A DNA stretch of 15,973 bases from CADEFQ01 sp035433705 (lineage in GTDB: Bacteria; Pseudomonadota; Gammaproteobacteria; Steroidobacterales; Steroidobacteraceae), in the NCBI GenBank assembly GCA_035433705.1, contig DAORVK010000066.1:1-15973 (forward strand), in the 5' to 3' direction. A program made the position numbers and the translations under genes. Shown here piece after piece: positions 6,630 to 14,038 of this stretch. The notes below the pieces were generated by a model. That model searched no databases. It was not told where the DNA came from and saw nothing but the letters and a program-made list of their open reading frames with translations. Position 1 is the stretch's first letter; each line of letters starts with the position of its first letter.

Positions 6630-7577
6630 CTAGCGCTGCAAGCGCGTTCCGGACGGATGGTTGCTGCCGTGAACTGCCGAGTGGCAGTTCACGCAGGAGC
6701 GACCGATGATGCGGGCACTCTGCGTGCCGCCCTGCATCGCGGCCGCGGCTGTCTGGTCGGCCCGGAAGAACTGGCCCGGGTGACCGACCGGCGGGCTGTG
6801 GCACTGCTGGCACAGGAACGGCCTCGCCGCCACCAGCAGCTTGTCGTGATTCGAGCCGTGCGGCACGTGACAGTTCGTGCAGTTCTCGCGCACCGGCGCG
6901 TGCTCCCAGAGGAACGGCCCGCGCTTTTCGGCGTGACAGGCCGTGCACAGCTCGTTGACGCTGTCGGCCTTGAGTAACGGGCGCGTCACGCTGCCGTGGG
7001 GGTTGTGGCAGTCCGCACAGCTCATCTTGCCTTCGGGTACCGGCATGTGCGAACGACGGCGGAATTCCGTGCGCTGCTGCGCGTGGCAGGTCTCGCAGGT
7101 TTCGCTGATCGAAACCTTGCGCAGCGACGAAGCGTCAGAGATCTTCGCCATCGGGTTGTGGCAGTCGGCGCATGCGACGCGGTTCATTTCGTGCGTCGAA
7201 CCGCTCCAGAACAGCCGCTGGCCGCCCTTGTGGCATTCGAGGCACTGGCCGTTCTGCTTCTCGATTGGCGTGCCCCAGCTTCGCGTGAAGCCGATGATCA
7301 GCGACTTGTCTTCGGTGTCCTTGACGTGCCGCGAGCCCGGGCCGTGACAGGCTTCGCACACTTTGGCCTGCAGCTCGTTGGCAGGATTGGTGCGCATGGC
7401 TTTCGCATGCACCGTGTGCGAGAAGTTCGGCTTCTGCTCGACGTGGCACACCACGCACTTCGACTCGCCGATGTAGGTGGCATCCTGCGCCCGTGCGGGA
7501 CTGCAGATCACTAAGGCGAGCATTGCCAATGCAGCCCATGCAAGTGCACTACGGATCGAGCGATGATCCCGGTTCAT
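6630..7577 (-). CDS. Decaheme c-type cytochrome, MtrA/PioA/DmsE family
   Basis: The start is ATG at 7577, with GGGGAG 9 nt upstream; the open frame continues 27 codons further without a signal-like start. The product is 315 residues with a signal peptide ending at about ARA (28-30). There are exactly ten CxxCH motifs, at 41, 74, 112, 136, 161, 187, 211, 233, 256 and 295. NPHGS and VPHGSNH follow hemes 6 and 8, as in DmsE/MtrA proteins. Length matches MtrA, MtoA and DmsE; it lacks the long N-terminal extension of PioA. Such proteins thread the MtrB barrel as a heme wire across the outer membrane. It is first in the four-gene operon. MtrA, MtoA, PioA and DmsE serve metal reduction, Fe(II) oxidation or DMSO respiration, and the sequence alone does not choose among them. 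No DMSO reductase subunits are in the window. Confidence 0.94.
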   Translation of the reverse strand: MNRDHRSIRSALAWAALAMLALVICSPARAQDATYIGESKCVVCHVEQKPNFSHTVHAKAMRTNPANELQAKVCEACHGPGSRHVKDTEDKSLIIGFTRSWGTPIEKQNGQCLECHKGGQRLFWSGSTHEMNRVACADCHNPMAKISDASSLRKVSISETCETCHAQQRTEFRRRSHMPVPEGKMSCADCHNPHGSVTRPLLKADSVNELCTACHAEKRGPFLWEHAPVRENCTNCHVPHGSNHDKLLVAARPFLCQQCHSPPVGHPGQFFRADQTAAAAMQGGTQSARIIGRSCVNCHSAVHGSNHPSGTRLQR

Positions 7578-7815
7578 GTCTTGCGACTCCCCGATTTCCG
7601 CCTGGTGCGCGTGACGCCTGGTGCCACCTGTCGCGGCTGCCGACGCCCGTTGATTCAAAACGCTCCGAACCGATCCAAGTAAGTAGGGATTCCCATACGC
7701 GGCAGCATGAGTAGAAATGCGTAGCCGCGCCGAATTCGTTGCGATTGATCAAGCATTGAGCCTGGGACTCCCAGGCTCGCAGCAGGTTTTTCACCTTGAC
7801 GGGCAGCGCGCTCAC
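7549..7815 (-). CDS. Possible small protein (88 aa) upstream of the decaheme operon, doubtful
   Basis: A frame from GTG at 7815 begins MSALPVKVKNLLRAWESQAQ, and its next 30 residues (INRNEFGAATHFYSCCR and on) are rich in Trp, Cys and amphipathic helix-like pattern, unlike typical shadow frames in this DNA. The second half (after about residue 48) looks like random frame. It may be an intact small gene, or the N-terminal remnant of a helical-repeat protein that has lost its end. There is no convincing ribosome site, third-position GC seems lower than in neighbouring genes, and it overlaps the decaheme start by 29 bp. I do not recognise a family. Confidence 0.22.
   Translation of the reverse strand: MSALPVKVKNLLRAWESQAQCLINRNEFGAATHFYSCCRVWESLLTWIGSERFESTGVGSRDRWHQASRAPGGNRGVARHEPGSSLDP
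7599..7624. repeat. 10-bp direct repeat in the decaheme leader
   Basis: CGCCTGGTGC occurs perfectly at 7599-7608 and 7615-7624, a 16-bp period, about 22-47 nt upstream of the decaheme start codon. It could be a regulator site or a leader RNA feature. Chance is possible in GC-rich DNA. Confidence 0.35.
7739..7752 (-). promoter_or_regulatory. Candidate FNR/Anr-type site upstream of the decaheme operon
   Basis: The sequence TTGCGATTGATCAA fits TTGAT-N4-ATCAA at 8 of 10 defined bases: one half-site is perfect and the other reads TTGCG. Its centre is about 168 nt upstream of the decaheme ATG. Redox control of a cytochrome operon by an FNR/CRP-family protein would make sense, but the match is to one perfect half-site only, and it falls inside the doubtful small frame 7549-7815. 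Confidence 0.3.
7760..7776. repeat. Perfect 17-bp palindrome
   Basis: GCCTGGGA (7760-7767), one central base, then TCCCAGGC (7769-7776). It starts 7 bp from the FNR-like site. It has operator-like symmetry, and no T-run follows directly on either strand, so a terminator is less likely. Confidence 0.4.
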
Positions 7816-7983
7816 ATCGAGCGCACCGCGGGTGCGGCCGGCTCATCAGGGAGTCATGCCAGCCCCGCACTCGACTCCGCGTAGAGATTCACCGCGAGCC
7901 ACGCTCCTCGTCGAGCAATTGGGCGACACACGCGGCGCGGCGCGCACCTGGCACAACAGATCCGCCGGTTTGGCATCGTCCAC
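7816..7983. other. Intergenic space after the amidohydrolase pair
   Basis: No credible gene is seen. The only structure noticed is a short perfect hairpin, CGCACC-GCG-GGTGCG (7822-7836), without a T-tract. It could end transcription of the amidohydrolase operon only weakly, if at all. Confidence 0.4.
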
Positions 7984-9396
7984 TCACTGCAGCCGCCGCG
8001 GCACCGGGCCGCCCGCAAGCTGCAGCGCGCTCTCGTCCACGATGCGGCCGTCCTTGATCACGGCCGCGATCGCCTTCGCGTTCTCGACGTCCTGCGTCGG
8101 GTCCGCGGTCAGCAGTACCGCGTCCGCGAGCTTCCCGACCTCGATCGAGCCCAGGTCGCGTTCGCGCCCAAGGAACACCGCGCCGTTGAGCGTTGCCATC
8201 CGCACTATCGCAGCCGCGGGGATACCGGCGGCGGCGAGCAGCTCCATCTCGCGATGCGTGGCCGGCCCGAGCGTCTGGTCCGTGCCGAGCACGACGATCG
8301 CGCCTGCCTCGTGCAGCTTGCGCACGTTCTCCTGCGCGATCGGCGTCATCAGTTTCATCCACCAGGTCCAGCGACTGTCCTGCCACTCCTTGCGCTTCTG
8401 CTCCTGCAGCGAGCGGATCTCTGCCGCGGAGAGCGAAGCGCGGTACAGCGGCTGGTCCAGATAGTCGGGATGTTCCGCGAGCCGGCTGTAGTTCTCACCG
8501 ATCGTGAGCGTGGAGACGAACGGGATGCGCTTCGCGCCCATGAGCTTCACGAACGAATCGCTGGCCGGGCCCTGGATCACCGGATGCGCGAGCGTGTCGA
8601 CGCCCGCGAAGATCGCCTGGCGGGCGCGCCGCTCGCTGGACACATGCACGGTCGTGCGCACACCATGATCGTTCGCGTACTCGACGACCTTCTCGAGCAG
8701 GTCCGTCGGGAGAAGGGGGATGAGCGGGCGGGCGCCCCAGCCGCGCTCCTCCAGCGTGAGCTTCAGCACGTCCGGCCGGCGCGCGAAATGTGCATCGAGT
8801 GCAGCCATGGCCTCAGGCCAGCTACGCAGGTCCGTCGAGCCGGGGCCGCTGCCGTGACTGCCCGGATAGGTCGCGAGGCCGCCGGTTGCGAAGATACGCG
8901 GTGCGAGAAGCTTCCCGGATCGTTCCGCCTCACGCAGCTCGAAAATGTAGTCGGGGAAGTTGCCGGCGTCGTAGATGCTCGTGACGCCGCTGTAGAGATA
9001 GCTGTGCAGCGCCGCGATGCCTTCTTGCCGGTTCTGCGCGACCTTGCGAAGCCCGTCCTTCGTGATCTCGGTGCCACCGCGCAGGTGCACGTGCATGTCC
9101 ATGAGCCCCGGCATCAGCCAGTGCCCTCGGCCGTCGATGCGGCGCCCGGCAGGCGGTTGCGCGAGCGCGCTCGGCGCGACCTGCGTGTAACGGTTGCCTT
9201 CGATCACGACGGTCATGTCCGGCTGTGGTGGACCGCCGCGGCCGTCGACGAGTGCGACGTGCTCGATCACGAGCGTATCCGCGGCCGCGACAACGATAGA
9301 CGGCAGCGCAAGAGCGGCCACCGCGAGAAAGGCCGCGGCACGGCCCGCCACGCGAGCGTGCCGCCGGCGCGGGAAAATCCGGATCTCGTGGCTCAT
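7984..9396 (-). CDS. Exported metal-dependent amidohydrolase (imidazolonepropionase-like)
   Basis: The start is ATG at 9396, overlapping the TGA of the preceding gene (ATGA) with GGGAGAAG upstream; the open frame continues further only across that gene. The 470-residue product begins with an Arg-rich n-region and a hydrophobic stretch (about 19-38), so it is exported. The amidohydrolase core is complete. HVH is at 102-104 in LMDMHVHL, Lys212 (LKLTLEE) could be the bridging carboxylated lysine, and His251, His271 and Asp373 (LGTDQT) follow. The late ATLNGAVFLG and GSIEVGKLADAVLL are the usual closing elements of this subgroup. Relatives hydrolyse dipeptides, cyclic amides, mycotoxins or esters. 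It is paired with a second amidohydrolase and divergent from a TonB receptor, which suggests a role in using an imported compound. The substrate is unknown. Confidence 0.9.
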   Translation of the reverse strand: MSHEIRIFPRRRHARVAGRAAAFLAVAALALPSIVVAAADTLVIEHVALVDGRGGPPQPDMTVVIEGNRYTQVAPSALAQPPAGRRIDGRGHWLMPGLMDMHVHLRGGTEITKDGLRKVAQNRQEGIAALHSYLYSGVTSIYDAGNFPDYIFELREAERSGKLLAPRIFATGGLATYPGSHGSGPGSTDLRSWPEAMAALDAHFARRPDVLKLTLEERGWGARPLIPLLPTDLLEKVVEYANDHGVRTTVHVSSERRARQAIFAGVDTLAHPVIQGPASDSFVKLMGAKRIPFVSTLTIGENYSRLAEHPDYLDQPLYRASLSAAEIRSLQEQKRKEWQDSRWTWWMKLMTPIAQENVRKLHEAGAIVVLGTDQTLGPATHREMELLAAAGIPAAAIVRMATLNGAVFLGRERDLGSIEVGKLADAVLLTADPTQDVENAKAIAAVIKDGRIVDESALQLAGGPVPRRLQ

Positions 9397-10769
9397 CGCG
9401 CTTCTCCCTTGAACACGATGCCGTCGCGCATCACGAAATGGACGCCGAGTACCGCGCGGATGTCGTTGAGCGGGTTCCCCGGCATCGCGACGAGGTCCGC
9501 GGCCTTGCCAGGTTCGAGGCTGCCGACCTGCTCGAGGCCGCCGGCGCGCGCGGCATCGACAGTACCGGCGATGAGCGCCTGCATCGGCGTCATCCCGATG
9601 TTCACGTATTCGACGAACTCGTTCGCGTTCTCGCCGTTCGGCGACACGCCGGAATCCGTGCCGAGCGCGATCTTCACGCCCATCTGGTGCGCGAGCCGCG
9701 TCATGTCCTTCGGCTGCCGGCCGAGCTCGAGCAGCTTGTCGAGCACCGCTGGAGGCGCGTTCCGGTACGGGCCCCGCAACAGCTTTTCGCGCGTATCGCC
9801 GACGTAGGTGATCGGATACACCGTCGGAATCAGCCACGCGCCGGTCTTCAGGAACAGGCGCATCGTGCCCTCGTCCGCCCACATCGAGTGCTCGATGGAG
9901 TCGAAACCCGCGCGCAGCGCGGCCTCGATGCCGACCTTCGCGTGCGCGTGCGCAGTGACCTTGCGGCCGAGCGCGTGCGCGGTGTCCGCGATCGCGCGCA
10001 TCTCCTCGTCCGTGAACTGCTGGCCCGTGCCTGCATTCACGTTCGAAAGCACGCCGCCGGTAGCGGTTACCTTGATGACGTCCGCCCCGCGCTGCACCGC
10101 CTCGCGCACCGCACGGCGGCAGTCGTCCGGCCCGTTGCAGACACCGGGCGAAGGCAGCGCGCGCCGTACTTCCTCGCGATAGCCGTTGATGTCCGCGTGG
10201 CCGCCCGAGGGCGTGATCGCGGCTCCGGCCGCAACGATCTTCGGTCCGGGCAGGAGGCCGTCGCGGATCGCATCGCGCAGCGCGAACACCGAGTAGCCCC
10301 GCGAGCCGAGGTCGCGGACCGTCGTGAACCCGGCCTCAAGCGTCTTGCGCGCCGCGTCTGCGGCGACGAGCGCGAAGTACGCATCCGGCTTCGTGACGAA
10401 CGCGATCTGCCGCTCGCCGGGCGACATCGTGAGGTGCACGTGCAGGTCGATGAAGCCTGGCATCACGAACGACGAGGACAGGTCGATCGTCTTCGTCCCC
10501 TCGGCGGGCAGCCCGAGCTCCGTCGCCGACGGGCGACCAGCGCGCACTTCCTTCACCTTGCCGTCTGCGAGCACCAGCGTGCCGGGCACGAGCGGTGGCC
10601 GCCCGGGTACCGCGAGCAACTGGCCCGCGTAAACGATCGTCGCGACAGCCGTTGCGGGCGCAGCAGGTGCCTCCTGCGCGAGTGCGGGCGGGGCGCCTCC
10701 GAGTGCGGCGGCGCAGCAGAAGACGGAGCGCGCCAAGGCCAGTGCGCGCGCCTGCGGGCCTTTCGGCAT
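9393..10769 (-). CDS. Exported metal-dependent amidohydrolase, Xaa-Pro/Arg dipeptidase-like group
   Basis: ATG at 10769 gives 458 residues with a signal peptide ending near PALAQ (28-32). A GTG at 10778 lies closer to the GGGGGAGG site (4 nt) and is a real alternative. A GTG at 10853 is unlikely, because it lies at or before the predicted transcription start. The metal site is complete: His110 and His112 in FIDLHVHL, Lys233 in DVIKVTATGG (probable carboxylated bridge), His274/His276 in VTAHAHAKVG, His294 in SIEHS, and Asp372 in LGTDSG. This motif set matches the periplasmic imidazolonepropionase-like amidohydrolases, which include dipeptidases and ochratoxin hydrolases. It is the first gene of a two-gene operon. 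The pair looks like diverged paralogues rather than subunits; their overlap implies coupled translation. Confidence 0.91.
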   Translation of the reverse strand: MPKGPQARALALARSVFCCAAALGGAPPALAQEAPAAPATAVATIVYAGQLLAVPGRPPLVPGTLVLADGKVKEVRAGRPSATELGLPAEGTKTIDLSSSFVMPGFIDLHVHLTMSPGERQIAFVTKPDAYFALVAADAARKTLEAGFTTVRDLGSRGYSVFALRDAIRDGLLPGPKIVAAGAAITPSGGHADINGYREEVRRALPSPGVCNGPDDCRRAVREAVQRGADVIKVTATGGVLSNVNAGTGQQFTDEEMRAIADTAHALGRKVTAHAHAKVGIEAALRAGFDSIEHSMWADEGTMRLFLKTGAWLIPTVYPITYVGDTREKLLRGPYRNAPPAVLDKLLELGRQPKDMTRLAHQMGVKIALGTDSGVSPNGENANEFVEYVNIGMTPMQALIAGTVDAARAGGLEQVGSLEPGKAADLVAMPGNPLNDIRAVLGVHFVMRDGIVFKGEAR

Positions 10770-10834
10770 CTGGTACACGAGCCCTCCCCCGGGCAGGCCC
10801 GCGACCCCTCGGGCCCTGCCGCGTTGCGCCGCCG

Positions 10835-10864
10835 TTGACTCCGATCGTAGCACCGGAGTATATA
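10835..10864 (+). promoter_or_regulatory. Sigma70-type promoter for the TonB-dependent receptor
   Basis: TTGACT (10835-10840), 18-bp spacer, TATATA (10859-10864). It lies about 100 nt upstream of the receptor ATG and in the only AT-rich patch of the intergenic region. The -35 is five of six to consensus. The -10 overlaps that of the opposing promoter. Confidence 0.6.
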
Positions 10865-10884
10865 TGAAAACGCATATGTGTCCA
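10857..10884 (-). promoter_or_regulatory. Sigma70-type promoter for the amidohydrolase pair
   Basis: On the minus strand TGGACA (10884-10879), 16-bp spacer, TATACT (10862-10857); each hexamer is five of six to consensus. The predicted start is near 10850, leaving a leader of about 80 nt. An inverted repeat, ATATG (10862-10866) with CATAT (10873-10877), lies in the spacer and could be an operator. Confidence 0.6.
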
Positions 10885-10970
10885 CGCGGGGATGACGGTG
10901 CGGGTCGGGGTCGCCGCGACCACCGCCGGCGACTGCAACACCACCTACGCCATCAGAAGGGGGAGCAGCG

Positions 10971-13406
10971 ATGACACGGGCGAAGGGGAATGGGTCGATG
11001 GTGGCGGGCGCAGCGCGCTCGCTGATGGCGCTGGCGATGGGGCTGCCGCTGGGCGCGATCATCGCGCTCGCGCTACCGGGCCACGCGCGTGCGGCGGAGA
11101 CGCCCGACGCGCATACGGCCGCTCTGGAGGAGATCGTCGTGACCGGGCGCAAGCGCGGCGAGGAAGTGCTGCAGGACGTGCCCGCGACGATCACGGCCTT
11201 CAGCGGTGACCAGCTCGAGGCGCTTGGCGCAACGAACTTCGACGAGTTCGCCTACCAGGTACCGGGCCTGACGTTCTCGGACGAAGGCGCCGGCCAGAAG
11301 CGTTACGTGATCCGCGGCGTGCGGTCGGCAGGCCAGGAACAGGTCTCCGTCTATTACGACGAAGTGCCGGTGCCGGGCGTGCAGAGTGCGAGCGGCGACA
11401 GCGGCTCGCAGACCACCGACCTGAAGCTCTACGACATGGACCGCGTCGAGGTGCTGAAGGGCCCGCAGGGCACGACCTTCGGCGCGAACTCGCAGGCCGG
11501 CACGGTGCGCTTCATCCTGAAGAAGCCCGTGATGAACGAGGTGCAGGGTTCCGTGAAGCTCGGCGCGCACCAGGTCGCGTACGGCGACGACGGCGCAAGC
11601 GCCTACGGCATGATCAACCTGCCGCTCGCGCAGGATACGCTCGCGCTACGCGCGGTCGCGTACTACGACAAGGAGGCGGGCTACGTCGACAATGTCCGCC
11701 TGAACATGGACGACATCAACTGGTTCAGGAGCGTCGGTGCGCGCGCGCTGCTGCGCTGGCAGCCGACCGAGAACCTGTCGTTCGACCTGCTCGCCTGGGC
11801 GGAGAACCGAGACAGCGGCGGTTCCTCGCGCTACAACCCGTACGACTCGTTCTCGAACGCTGCGAGCAACCCGGACTTCCGCGCGAACAATCTCTCGCCG
11901 CTCACGGAAATCCGTAGCATCGCGTACTTCGAGACCGGCGACCTGAAGGTCGGCGACTACACGCAGACCGGCATGCCGGACGACCAGCGCATCTACAGCC
12001 TGACGATGAACTGGGACGCGAGCTTCGCGACCCTCACCGCGACCGGCTCGCTGTATCAGCGCGACTTCGGCTTCAAGCGCGACTCGACGTGGGTGCTGCT
12101 TCGCCTCGGCGTGCGGCCGAACCCACCGCAGCCTGGCAGCTGGCTGCCATCCCGCCCGGACTTCTATCCTGCGCTTACGGATCAGACACAGGACATCGAG
12201 CAGAAGGCGTTCGAACTGCGGCTGAATTCGAAGGCGGGCTCGCCGGTGCAGTGGCTCACCGGCGTGTTCTGGCGCGAGCGCGAGTCGGGTTTTCGCAGCT
12301 ACGTGCCAGCGGTCGACATCCGTACGGGCCTGCCGCTGCCGCCGACGCAGCCGCCCACCGGGTACGTCGGCCCGATCCCCGGCACCGGCATCCCGGACTG
12401 CAACCCGTGCGTGACCGCACGCGTGAACGACCGCAAGATCGAGGAACAGGCGGTGTTCGGCGAGCTCTCGTACGCGTTCCTCGAGAAGTTCGAGGTGATG
12501 GCCGGCGCACGCTGGTTCGAGGCGAAGCAGAGCGACCTCGGACTCACGATCTTCCCGTTCGCGCTGTTCACAACAGCGCCGCTGCCGCCGGCGGATCCGC
12601 GCAAGTTCAAGGAAAGCAAGGTCATCAAGAAGTTCCAGCTCTCGTATCGTCCGACGGACGGGCTCGTGTTCTACGGGCTCGCCTCGCAGGGCTTCCGCCT
12701 CGGCGGCACGAACCAGCAGGGCATCGTCGCGGTACCGCCGGGCTACGAATCTGACAGCATCTGGAACTACGAGCTCGGTGCGAAGACGACGTTCATGGGC
12801 GGCCGCCTGTACGTGAACGCGACCGCGTTCCTGATCGACTGGGAGGACATCCAGGTGTCCGGACGCGACCCGACCGGCGCGTTCGCGTTCCTCGGCAACG
12901 CGGGCGCGGCAGAGATCCAGGGCTTCGAGTTCGAGGTGCAGTCACGGCCGACGGACTCGTTCTCGTACTCGCTCGGCGCGAGCTGGCTGCCGAAGCGTGA
13001 GCTCACCGAGGACCAGATCACGGACCAGGTCGTCGCGCCGGGACGGGAGGGCGACAAGCTGCCGTTCATCCCGGGCTTCACCGCGAACGCGACCGCTCAG
13101 TACGACTGGACGCTGCCGGTCGCGGAGTGGGACGCGTTCGTGCGCGGCGAGTACGCCTACCGCGGTTCGTCGAACTCCGAGCTGTCGATCGCCTCACGCT
13201 TCAACCGCAAGCAGAGCGCGTATGACATCATCAACCTGCGCGCGGGCGTGTATCGTTCGGACACGGGCCTGAACCTCACGCTGTACGTCGAGAACGTGCT
13301 CGACGAACGCGGCGATCTCCGGGTCCGCGACGAGGATTCGCTGCTGACCTTCAAGTGGGCGAATCGGCCGCGCACGATCGGGCTGGAGCTCACCAGGCAG
13401 TTCTAG
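10971..13406 (+). CDS. TonB-dependent outer-membrane receptor
   Basis: The 811-residue protein starts at ATG 10971 behind AAGGGGGAG at 5-nt spacing. A long signal region of about 1-42 ends at ARAAE. A TonB-box-like EEIVVTG lies at 53-59. The plug domain runs from about 64 to 185 with VPGLTF, YVIRGVRS, MDRVEVLKGPQGTTFG and AGTVRFILKKP. The 22-strand-type barrel ends in the family signature ENVLDERGD and RTIGLELTRQF with terminal Phe. These receptors use proton-motive force through TonB-ExbBD to import large or scarce substrates. It lacks an N-terminal signalling domain, so transcriptional self-signalling is not expected. A CNPC pair at 477-480 sits in a Pro/Gly-rich loop and may form a tight disulfide. 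It diverges from two amidohydrolases, the likely processors of its cargo. The cargo is unknown; a non-siderophore organic compound fits the context better than iron. Confidence 0.95.
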   Translation: MTRAKGNGSMVAGAARSLMALAMGLPLGAIIALALPGHARAAETPDAHTAALEEIVVTGRKRGEEVLQDVPATITAFSGDQLEALGATNFDEFAYQVPGLTFSDEGAGQKRYVIRGVRSAGQEQVSVYYDEVPVPGVQSASGDSGSQTTDLKLYDMDRVEVLKGPQGTTFGANSQAGTVRFILKKPVMNEVQGSVKLGAHQVAYGDDGASAYGMINLPLAQDTLALRAVAYYDKEAGYVDNVRLNMDDINWFRSVGARALLRWQPTENLSFDLLAWAENRDSGGSSRYNPYDSFSNAASNPDFRANNLSPLTEIRSIAYFETGDLKVGDYTQTGMPDDQRIYSLTMNWDASFATLTATGSLYQRDFGFKRDSTWVLLRLGVRPNPPQPGSWLPSRPDFYPALTDQTQDIEQKAFELRLNSKAGSPVQWLTGVFWRERESGFRSYVPAVDIRTGLPLPPTQPPTGYVGPIPGTGIPDCNPCVTARVNDRKIEEQAVFGELSYAFLEKFEVMAGARWFEAKQSDLGLTIFPFALFTTAPLPPADPRKFKESKVIKKFQLSYRPTDGLVFYGLASQGFRLGGTNQQGIVAVPPGYESDSIWNYELGAKTTFMGGRLYVNATAFLIDWEDIQVSGRDPTGAFAFLGNAGAAEIQGFEFEVQSRPTDSFSYSLGASWLPKRELTEDQITDQVVAPGREGDKLPFIPGFTANATAQYDWTLPVAEWDAFVRGEYAYRGSSNSELSIASRFNRKQSAYDIINLRAGVYRSDTGLNLTLYVENVLDERGDLRVRDEDSLLTFKWANRPRTIGLELTRQF

Positions 13407-13410
13407 CGTG

Positions 13411-13454
13411 GCCTGCACTGTCAGGCGGAGATGCGGTGGCCTCTCGCGCAGAGG
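13411..13454 (+). terminator. Two small hairpins after the TonB receptor, weak terminator candidate
   Basis: GCCTG-N6-CAGGC (13411-13426) and CCTCT-N5-AGAGG (13440-13454) follow the stop codon. Neither has a T-tract, so intrinsic termination is doubtful. Confidence 0.25.
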
Positions 13455-13809
13455 AGCTTGTCAGCGAAGCGGGAACGCAACGCGCGGGCGGTTTACGGAT
13501 CCGGCGTTTTGGTCACCGTGAGTGAGTGGAATCAGCGATCGGTAAACTGCTTGTCGCGTTTGCCCTGATTCTTCCCGGACTCTGCACACTGCACCTGCCT
13601 GCGCGATGTCGGACAATGGCGCGTTGCACGCCCTACTCCCACTCAACAATCTACGAGCCCTGCAAGTTGCCGCCACGGCTGGAATTCCCGTGAGGGCGGC
13701 GTGTGATATTACCGTCAGGCTCACCGCCGAACTATTCCGCTTGACGGCGCGATGTGGCGATTGAGCACAAAAGACATCGACGCCGAACCGGGACCAGCCA
13801 CTGTCGATG
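13455..13809. other. Non-coding or decayed spacer between receptor and antitoxin
   Basis: No convincing gene. A 52-codon plus-strand frame (13606-13764) and an 87-codon minus frame (13461-13724) exist, but they overlap each other and lack ribosome sites. GTTTAC (13491-13496) and GTAAAC (13542-13547) form a loose inverted repeat around a stretch with GGTCACCGTGAG and TGGAATCAGCGATC. That stretch has the feel of an insertion-sequence end, but I cannot assign it. Confidence 0.4.
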
Positions 13810-14028
13810 CTACCTGGTCTTTCGATCTAGCTTGTCGAGCAGCTGCAGGCCCACCGCGGGCTTGCCGCGAGCCTTGCGCAGCAGGAAGCGATTCTCGGCA
13901 TCCGCCTGGGCAAGTGCGACCGTGGCCAGCTCCTCGACCAGCTTGTTGACGCTGACGCCACGCGTTCGGGCAAATGCCTTCAGCCGCTCGTGCTTCGCGT
14001 CGGGCAGTCGGATCGTGAGAGTGGACAT
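13810..14028 (-). CDS. Ribbon-helix-helix antitoxin (HicB-like/CopG type)
   Basis: This 72-residue protein begins MSTLTIRLPDAKHERLKAFA, the N-terminal beta strand and first helix of an RHH DNA-binding fold. RGVSVNKLVEELATVAL (23-39) forms the second helix. The Ala/Gln/Arg-rich tail ending LQLLDKLDRKTR is the usual toxin-binding segment of antitoxins paired with PIN toxins of the TIGR00305 type. It probably dimerises, binds its own operator and neutralises a PIN ribonuclease. The start at 14028 follows a GAGAAG site at short spacing. The sequence looks intact. Directly upstream (10 bp) is the broken PIN toxin. Downstream, 33 bp past its stop, a short frame starting MSFVLN is probably chance. 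Confidence 0.85.
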   Translation of the reverse strand: MSTLTIRLPDAKHERLKAFARTRGVSVNKLVEELATVALAQADAENRFLLRKARGKPAVGLQLLDKLDRKTR

Positions 14029-14038
14029 GTCTTCTCGT

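Noticed and set aside
8254..10838. Long plus-strand frames (8254-9807 and 9438-10838) opposite the amidohydrolases
   Set aside because: Same shadow effect of high third-position GC. The minus-strand frames carry complete metal-binding motifs.
13606..13764. 52-codon plus-strand frame with plausible composition
   Set aside because: No ribosome site, no known family, and overlaps an equally weak opposing frame.
13720..13777. MSFVLN start downstream of the RHH antitoxin, reminiscent of VapC N-termini
   Set aside because: Only about five residues resemble a PIN start and the frame stops soon after. The clear PIN remnant is upstream, which fits this family's gene order.
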